Assembly (NCBI GenBank): GCA_045120135.1
Contig: JBGVEN010000001.1
Span: 186,001-250,000 of the forward strand
Length of the DNA: 64,000 nucleotides
Direction: 5' to 3'
Origin: SIG440 sp045120135
Lineage (GTDB): Bacteria; Bacillota; Clostridia; Monoglobales; Monoglobaceae
The position numbers and the translations under genes were made by a program. The notes under the pieces are model-generated. The model made no database searches and was not told where the DNA came from. It saw only the letters and a program-made list of their open reading frames with translations. This document shows, in pieces, positions 59,371 through 64,000 of this stretch; positions within the stretch are counted from its first letter, which is position 1, and each line of letters opens with the position of its first letter.

Positions 59371-59376
59371 CAATTT

Positions 59377-59388
59377 TTTGTTGACAAA
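59377..59388. promoter_or_regulatory. Candidate operator for the DeoR regulator (own promoter)
   Basis: TTTGTTGACAAA overlaps the -35 box of the regulator's promoter and differs at one base from the palindrome TTTGTTAACAAA at 60231-60242 before the dehydrogenase operon. Confidence 0.4.
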
Positions 59389-59410
59389 TATGATATAAAA
59401 ATGTTATATT
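59381..59410 (+). promoter_or_regulatory. Promoter of the DeoR-family regulator gene
   Basis: TTGACA (59381-59386) with TTATAT at 17 or TATATT at 18 bases; faces away from the lplA promoter ten bases to the left. Confidence 0.65.
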
Positions 59411-59447
59411 ATGTTAAGAAGTTAGTAATTTAACACAGGAGGTTGTT

Positions 59448-60197
59448 ATGAACCGAATAAGACAGGAACGTATAAAGGAATATATAGAAAACAGAAGTGT
59501 TGCAACAATTAAGGAACTGCAGGCACTTATTCCGGATGTATCTCTCATGACAATTCACCGTGATCTTGATGCACTTGAAAAGCAAGGTGTTATTGCTAAA
59601 TACCGTGGGGGAGTGAAGTCTATACACCACCCTGATGATGTTGAATTCAATGTTAGAATGAGAGAAAATAACAAGGGGAAACAGATGATGGCGCAAAAAG
59701 CACTTAAACTGTTACAACCCCACAGCTCGGTATTTTTGGATGCAAGTACATCAAATCTTTTTTTGGCAAGAAGTATGCCGGATATTAGTCTGAATGTGGT
59801 TACAACAGGTCCAGGGGTTGCATTAGAACTTTGCCGGCTTCATAATCCGGTTGTTACGGTATGTTGCGGCATTATGAGTCGGAAAAACCTTGCGATTTCA
59901 GGGCAGAATACCCTTGAAATGCTTGAAAAAATAAATATTGATACTGCATTTATAGGAGTTTCCGGATGTTCCGCAGATGTGGGCTTTACCTGCGGTACAG
60001 AGTCGGATATGCTGATTAAGAGTATGATTATAAAAAAGGCACGTTGCAGTGTTATGATGTGCAGTGCCGAAAAACTTAAAAGACTGATGCCATATACGTT
60101 TGCGACTTTAGCAGATGTAGATTATATTATAAGCGATGAGGAGCTTCCAGTAGAATTTGCCGATGCAGCAAGAGCAGAGGGTGTAATACTGTTGTAA
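59448..60197 (+). CDS. DeoR-family transcriptional regulator
   Basis: A 249-residue repressor with an N-terminal winged helix (about 1-57; RQERIKEYIENR and SLMTIHRDLDALEKQGVI) and a C-terminal sugar-phosphate-isomerase-like sensor domain (DASTSNLFLARSM, TTGPGVALELC, IGVSGCSADVGFT). CAGGAGG precedes ATG 59448. It lies between lplA and the E2-E3-E1 operon and probably controls one or both; two matching 12-bp near-palindromes in front of its own gene and of E2 support this. The effector, likely a phosphorylated sugar or related acid, is unknown. Confidence 0.9.
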   Translation: MNRIRQERIKEYIENRSVATIKELQALIPDVSLMTIHRDLDALEKQGVIAKYRGGVKSIHHPDDVEFNVRMRENNKGKQMMAQKALKLLQPHSSVFLDASTSNLFLARSMPDISLNVVTTGPGVALELCRLHNPVVTVCCGIMSRKNLAISGQNTLEMLEKINIDTAFIGVSGCSADVGFTCGTESDMLIKSMIIKKARCSVMMCSAEKLKRLMPYTFATLADVDYIISDEELPVEFADAARAEGVILL

Positions 60198-60230
60198 AAG
60201 GAATTGAGCAAGAATATGATGTTTGTATAT

Positions 60231-60242
60231 TTTGTTAACAAA
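60231..60242. promoter_or_regulatory. Candidate operator before the dehydrogenase operon
   Basis: Perfect palindrome TTTGTTAACAAA seven bases upstream of the -35 box of the E2 promoter; matches the site at 59377-59388 in 11 of 12 bases. Confidence 0.45.
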
Positions 60243-60248
60243 AAACAA

Positions 60249-60277
60249 TTGACGAAAATGTTATAATGTGTTATAAT
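60249..60277 (+). promoter_or_regulatory. Promoter of the E2-E3-E1 operon
   Basis: TTGACG (60249-60254), 17 bases, TATAAT (60272-60277), about 100 bases before the E2 start. Confidence 0.75.
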
Positions 60278-60379
60278 ATTGTGCGGTAAAGTGTAAAGTT
60301 TTGCGAACCGATTTGTTTGCAAAGACTGAACATATTTGAAAATTATTATTACCCTAAATATATAAGGAGGTTTGTGATT

Positions 60380-61642
60380 ATGGCAAATGCTGTAATTATG
60401 CCCAAAGCCGGTATTACTGTTGAAAGCTGTATTATCGGTTCTTGGGAAAAGAAGGTCGGCGATTCTGTAAAGGTCGGAGATATTCTGTTTACATACGAAA
60501 CAGATAAAGCAAGCTTCGAATGTGAATCGACCGAAGAAGGTACAATACTTGAAATATTCTTTCAGGACGGTGACGAAGTTCCCTGCCTGATGAATGTATG
60601 TGCAATCGGTAACCCCGGTGAGGATTGCTCAGCACTCCGTCCTGACGGTGCTGCTGCAGCTGAAGCTCCTGCAGAAGCAGCTCCTGCTCCTGCGGTTGAG
60701 GAAGCCCCGGTAGCTGCTCCGGTTGCCGCACCCGCTGCAACAACTGCAGTAGAGGGCGAGAAGTCAGCAATTTCTCCCAGAGCAAAGAAGTTGGCAGAAC
60801 GCGCAGGCGTTGACGCATCACTGGCAACACCCACAGGCCCCAACGGCAGAATTATTGAAAGAGATGTAAGAACTCTTATGGACAACCCGGCTGCGGCTCA
60901 GGCTGCTGCTACTGTTGCCGCTGCAGCACCTGCTGCAAAGGCAGAGGAAGAATACACAGATGTGAAGTTCAGCGGTATCCGCCGTGCAATCAGCAAGTCG
61001 ATGCATACATCACTTTCAACGGCTGCACAGCTCACACACAATACATCATTTGATGCAACTGCAATCCTGGCTTACAGAAAGCTTCTTAAGGCATCTGAGG
61101 GCGAGTATGCGGGAATTACTCTTGGCGACATAGTTCTCTATGCTGTTTCAAGAACACTTCTCAACCATCCCGACCTTAATGCTCATATGCTTGATGACAA
61201 CAACATCCGTCTCTTTAATCATGTTAACCTCGGTGTTGCTGTTGATACCCCCCGTGGACTTATGGTTCCCACTATTTTCCACGCAGACGAAATGAGTCTT
61301 CTCGAAATTTCAAAGGCTGTTAAAGCGTTGGCTGCAGAATGCCGTGAAGGCAGCATCAGCCCCGACAAGCTGGCAGGCGGAACATTTACCGTTTCCAACC
61401 TTGGTAATATGGGTGTTGAATCCTTTACACCTGTTATCAACCCGCCCCAGACCGGTATCCTTGGCGTTTGCGGTACTGTTGACCGTGTTCGTAAGGGCAA
61501 GGACGGCTCAATTGAGATTTATCCTGCAATGGGACTCAGCCTTACATACGACCATCGTGCAGTTGACGGAACACCCGCTGCACGCTTCCAGAAGGAACTC
61601 GGTTACAATCTTGAACATTTCACTGCACTTCTTGCGAAGTAG
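60380..61642 (+). CDS. Dihydrolipoamide acyltransferase (E2) of a 2-oxoacid dehydrogenase
   Basis: A 420-residue E2 core protein. Lipoyl domain (about 1-78) with the attachment lysine in ETDKASFE; an Ala/Pro-rich linker (about 95-130); E3-binding domain (about 135-170; ISPRAKKLAERAGVD and GPNGRIIERDV); catalytic domain (about 195-420) with the active-site block DHRAVDGTPAARF. It transfers an acyl group from E1 to CoA. ATG 60380 follows TAAGGAGG; the frame up to 60317 includes non-family sequence. It is followed directly by E3 and E1, an E2-E3-E1 order. Pyruvate, acetoin or branched-chain oxoacids are all possible substrates. Confidence 0.93.
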   Translation: MANAVIMPKAGITVESCIIGSWEKKVGDSVKVGDILFTYETDKASFECESTEEGTILEIFFQDGDEVPCLMNVCAIGNPGEDCSALRPDGAAAAEAPAEAAPAPAVEEAPVAAPVAAPAATTAVEGEKSAISPRAKKLAERAGVDASLATPTGPNGRIIERDVRTLMDNPAAAQAAATVAAAAPAAKAEEEYTDVKFSGIRRAISKSMHTSLSTAAQLTHNTSFDATAILAYRKLLKASEGEYAGITLGDIVLYAVSRTLLNHPDLNAHMLDDNNIRLFNHVNLGVAVDTPRGLMVPTIFHADEMSLLEISKAVKALAAECREGSISPDKLAGGTFTVSNLGNMGVESFTPVINPPQTGILGVCGTVDRVRKGKDGSIEIYPAMGLSLTYDHRAVDGTPAARFQKELGYNLEHFTALLAK

Positions 61643-61657
61643 AAGGAGAGATAAACT

Positions 61658-63025
61658 ATGGAAATTTTTGATTTATTAGTTGTAGGCGGCGGCCCCGGCG
61701 GTTATCTTTGCGCTGAGCGTGCTGCACAAGGCGGTATGAATGTTGCCCTTTTCGAAAAAAAGGCACTTGGCGGAACCTGCCTTAACGAAGGTTGTATTCC
61801 CACAAAGACTTTTCTCAACTCATCAAAGATGTACCGTCACGCAAAAGAAAGTGCTGCGTTTGGCGTTACAGCTGAAGGAGTAAGCTACGACCACGCAAAG
61901 GTTGTTGAAAGAAAAGATAAGGTAGTTAAAACTCTCGTTTCGGGTGTTGGCGCTACAATGAAAGCAAACAAGGTAAATGTGATTACCGCAGACGCAGTTA
62001 TCAAAGGCCGTGGCGAAAATGGTTTTTTGGTTGAAGCAGACGGTCAGGTTTACGAGGGTAAGAGACTGGTTGTTGCATCAGGTTCTGAAACTGTTGTTCC
62101 CCCCGTACCCGGCCTTAAGGAAGGTTTGGACAGCGGCTTTGTAGTTACAAATCGTGAAGTTCTTGACGAAAAAACTCTCCCCGAAAGCATTGTTGTTATC
62201 GGCGGCGGCGTAATCGGTCTGGAAATGGCTTATTACTTTGCAAGCGTTGGCGTAGCGGTAACAGTTATCGAAATGATGCCTAAAATCGCAGGCGCAACAG
62301 ATCCCGAAATATGTAAGGTTCTTACCGATGCATTTGAAAAGCGCGGTATGGTATTCAAGCTCTCCTGCAAGGTTCTTGAAGTTAAGAAAGATAGCGTTAT
62401 ATACGAAGAAAACGGCGAGAAGAAAGAAATCAAGTGCGATAAGGTTCTTCTTTCTGCAGGTCGTAAGCCCGCAACAGCAGGTATTGGTATCGAGACACTT
62501 CAGCTCGATATGGACAGAGCTGCAATTAAGACCGACCGTCACCTTTGCACAAATGTTTCAGGCGTTTATGCTATCGGCGACTGCAACGGCAAGCTTATGC
62601 TCGCACATACAGCATACCGTGAAGCAGAGGTTGCTGTTAACCATATGCTCGGCAAAACCGACGAAATGCGTTACGATGTTATTCCCTCAGTTATCTACAC
62701 CGACCCCGAGGTTGCGAGTGTAGGTCTCAGCAAGGAGGCAGCAGAGGAAAGAGGAATGAAGGTTAAGGAAATCAAGCTTCCTATGTCCTACGCAGGTCGT
62801 TATCTTGCAGAGGTTGAAGGCGGTAAGGGCTTTATCAAGCTTGTAGTTGATACCGAAAGAAACCGCCTTGTTGGTTGCCACATCATTGGCTCTTATGCAT
62901 CAGAAATAATTATGACAGCTACTATGATGGTAGATACAGAACTGACTCCCTCAAGACTTCAGAAGCTTGTATTCCCCCATCCTACAGTTGTTGAAATCAT
63001 ACGTGAAGCAATATTTCATATTTAA
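61658..63025 (+). CDS. lpdA: Dihydrolipoamide dehydrogenase (E3)
   Basis: Flavoenzyme that reoxidises the lipoyl group and reduces NAD. The 455-residue protein has the FAD site VVGGGPGGYLCAERAAQGG, the redox cysteines in GGTCLNEGCIPTK (about 41-46), the NAD site VIGGGVIGLEMA, YAIGDCNG and the C-terminal active-site HPT motif in FPHPTVVE. AGAAGGAGAG precedes ATG 61658, 15 bases after E2. It serves the complex encoded around it. Confidence 0.96.
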   Translation: MEIFDLLVVGGGPGGYLCAERAAQGGMNVALFEKKALGGTCLNEGCIPTKTFLNSSKMYRHAKESAAFGVTAEGVSYDHAKVVERKDKVVKTLVSGVGATMKANKVNVITADAVIKGRGENGFLVEADGQVYEGKRLVVASGSETVVPPVPGLKEGLDSGFVVTNREVLDEKTLPESIVVIGGGVIGLEMAYYFASVGVAVTVIEMMPKIAGATDPEICKVLTDAFEKRGMVFKLSCKVLEVKKDSVIYEENGEKKEIKCDKVLLSAGRKPATAGIGIETLQLDMDRAAIKTDRHLCTNVSGVYAIGDCNGKLMLAHTAYREAEVAVNHMLGKTDEMRYDVIPSVIYTDPEVASVGLSKEAAEERGMKVKEIKLPMSYAGRYLAEVEGGKGFIKLVVDTERNRLVGCHIIGSYASEIIMTATMMVDTELTPSRLQKLVFPHPTVVEIIREAIFHI

Positions 63026-63039
63026 GGAGGAAATTTAAA

Positions 63040-64000
63040 ATGCCAAAGAGTTTATTTGTTGATCCTGCCGAGACACTTGCTCCCGGTAAGATTACATTCA
63101 AAGACATTCCCGTTAATGCGTACAACAAAACAATCGCAGAAGAACGCGGCCGTTACTCAGACGATGACCTCGTTCGTATCTACCGTGATATCACTGTTCT
63201 CCGTGAGTTTGAGTCAATGCTCAGCCTCATCAAGACACAGGGTGTATACAACGGTATCGAAACTACATATCCCGGTCCTGCCCACCTTTCAGTAGGTCAG
63301 GAAGCGGCAGCAGTAGGTCAGGCTTACCTTTTGGACCAGAACGACTTTTCATTCGGTTCACATCGTAGCCATTCTGAAATCCTTGCAAAGGCTCTGTCTT
63401 GTATCCACAAGCTCAGCGAGCAGGAACTTATGACAATTATGGAAGGCTTCCTTGACGGCAGCGCACTCCGTGCAACCGAAAAGCTCGGTCCGGTAAGCGA
63501 TGTTAAGGAGCTTGCAATCCGTTTCATTCTCTACGGAACACTTTCAGAAATCTTTGCCCGTGAAACAGGCTTCCACAAGGGTATGGGCGGCTCAATGCAC
63601 GCATTCTTCCTGCCCTTCGGTATTTACCCCAACAACGCTATTGTTGGTGGTAGTGCTGCTATCGCAACAGGTGCTGCTCTGTTTAAGAAGGTTAACGGCA
63701 AGCAGGGTATCGTAGTATGTAACTCAGGTGACGGCTCAATGGCTCGTGGTCCTGTTTGGGAAGCTATGAACTTTGCTGCTATGGACCAGTTCCATACACT
63801 TTGGGAAAGCCACAACGGCGGTATGCCCATTCTCTACAATGTATTTAATAACTCATATGGTATGGGTGACCAGACCCGTGGCGAAACAATGGGTTACGAT
63901 ATGCTTGCTCGTATCGGCTCAGGTGTAAGCCCCACTCAGTTCCACGCTGAAAGAATTAACGGCTTCAATCCTCTTGCTGTTATCGACGCTATGGAACGCA
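63040..64000 (+). CDS. Thiamine-dependent 2-oxoacid dehydrogenase E1 (partial, runs off window)
   Basis: The frame is open from ATG 63040 (after AAGGAGG) to the window edge, 320 residues so far. It is an E1 alpha-type domain: YPGPAHLSVGQEAAAVG, FSFGSHRSHSEILAK, HKGMGGSMHAF, and the thiamine-diphosphate motif starting GDGSMARGPVWEAMNFAAM and closing with NVFNNSYGMGDQ. In many Clostridia this protein is an alpha-beta fusion of about 800 residues, which could be the case here but cannot be seen. It decarboxylates the 2-oxoacid and acylates the E2 lipoyl group. The exact substrate is open. Confidence 0.9.
   Translation, partial: MPKSLFVDPAETLAPGKITFKDIPVNAYNKTIAEERGRYSDDDLVRIYRDITVLREFESMLSLIKTQGVYNGIETTYPGPAHLSVGQEAAAVGQAYLLDQNDFSFGSHRSHSEILAKALSCIHKLSEQELMTIMEGFLDGSALRATEKLGPVSDVKELAIRFILYGTLSEIFARETGFHKGMGGSMHAFFLPFGIYPNNAIVGGSAAIATGAALFKKVNGKQGIVVCNSGDGSMARGPVWEAMNFAAMDQFHTLWESHNGGMPILYNVFNNSYGMGDQTRGETMGYDMLARIGSGVSPTQFHAERINGFNPLAVIDAMER

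Noticed and set aside
1..64000. CRISPR array
   Set aside because: No regularly spaced direct repeats were seen; the only short repeat sets are the inversion sites, the att repeats and the 51-bp gene repeats.

Overview
The window reads as a chromosome segment of a Gram-positive, anaerobic member of the class Clostridia, probably a gut bacterium of the Oscillospirales/Ruminococcaceae type. The evidence is the gene content and order (ecfA-ecfT-truA; rplI-dnaB-tilS-hpt), [FeFe]-hydrogenase maturases, a GdpP-type c-di-AMP phosphodiesterase, TagO/MnaA wall-polymer genes, SLH, cohesin and dockerin surface modules, and strong GGAGG ribosome sites. Genus cannot be fixed from the sequence alone.

Layout. 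1-5.0 kb: vitamin ECF transporter, truA, envelope proteins. 5.0-8.7 kb: glycolysis (pgk, tpiA, gpmI). 8.7-13.2 kb: a tyrosine recombinase next to a 229-bp invertible promoter that points at a secreted repeat protein and three small or unknown genes. 13.2-27.9 kb: housekeeping (amidohydrolase, DUF2232, gdpP, rplI, dnaB, tilS, hpt, gltX, aminotransferase, trpS, tagO, mnaA). 27.9-31.0 kb, minus strand: hydrogenase maturation (TM1266-like, hydE, hydG, Dabb). 31.2-38.7 kb: an AraC-regulated sugar or amino-sugar gene group with twin amidohydrolases, nadE, and a GH20 hexosaminidase. 38.8-58.0 kb: an integrative mobilizable element of 19,243 bp inserted at the 3' end of a tRNA-Ser(GCT) gene. 58.0-64 kb: two tRNA-Ser genes, lplA, a DeoR regulator and a 2-oxoacid dehydrogenase operon (E2, E3, partial E1).

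Three things stand out. First, the element's 13-bp att repeat lies inside the reading frame of its own large serine recombinase. At the far left end of the element a 31-codon frame continues exactly in phase, so the circular form should encode a 576-residue recombinase and the integrated form a 547-residue one with a different C-terminus. Second, the window holds two related tyrosine recombinases, each followed by a pair of inverted 24-bp sites enclosing a 229-230-bp segment with one near-consensus sigma-A promoter. In the first copy the promoter faces its target genes (ON). In the second, inside the element, it faces away (OFF). Third, the genes behind the second switch encode a small surface-assembly kit: two dockerin proteins (transglutaminase-like and leucine-rich-repeat) and a cohesin protein with three SLH anchors. 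The whole switch-plus-kit lies between 51-bp direct repeats that could delete it.

The rest of the element carries a GATC-type restriction-modification set (HTH-Dam methylase, MutH/Sau3AI-fold nuclease), a second methylase, an OLD-family nuclease, a DUF6076 protein, a MobP-type relaxase with a possible oriT, and the serine recombinase. All promoter, switch-state and attachment calls come from reading the bases. No database search or alignment was run.
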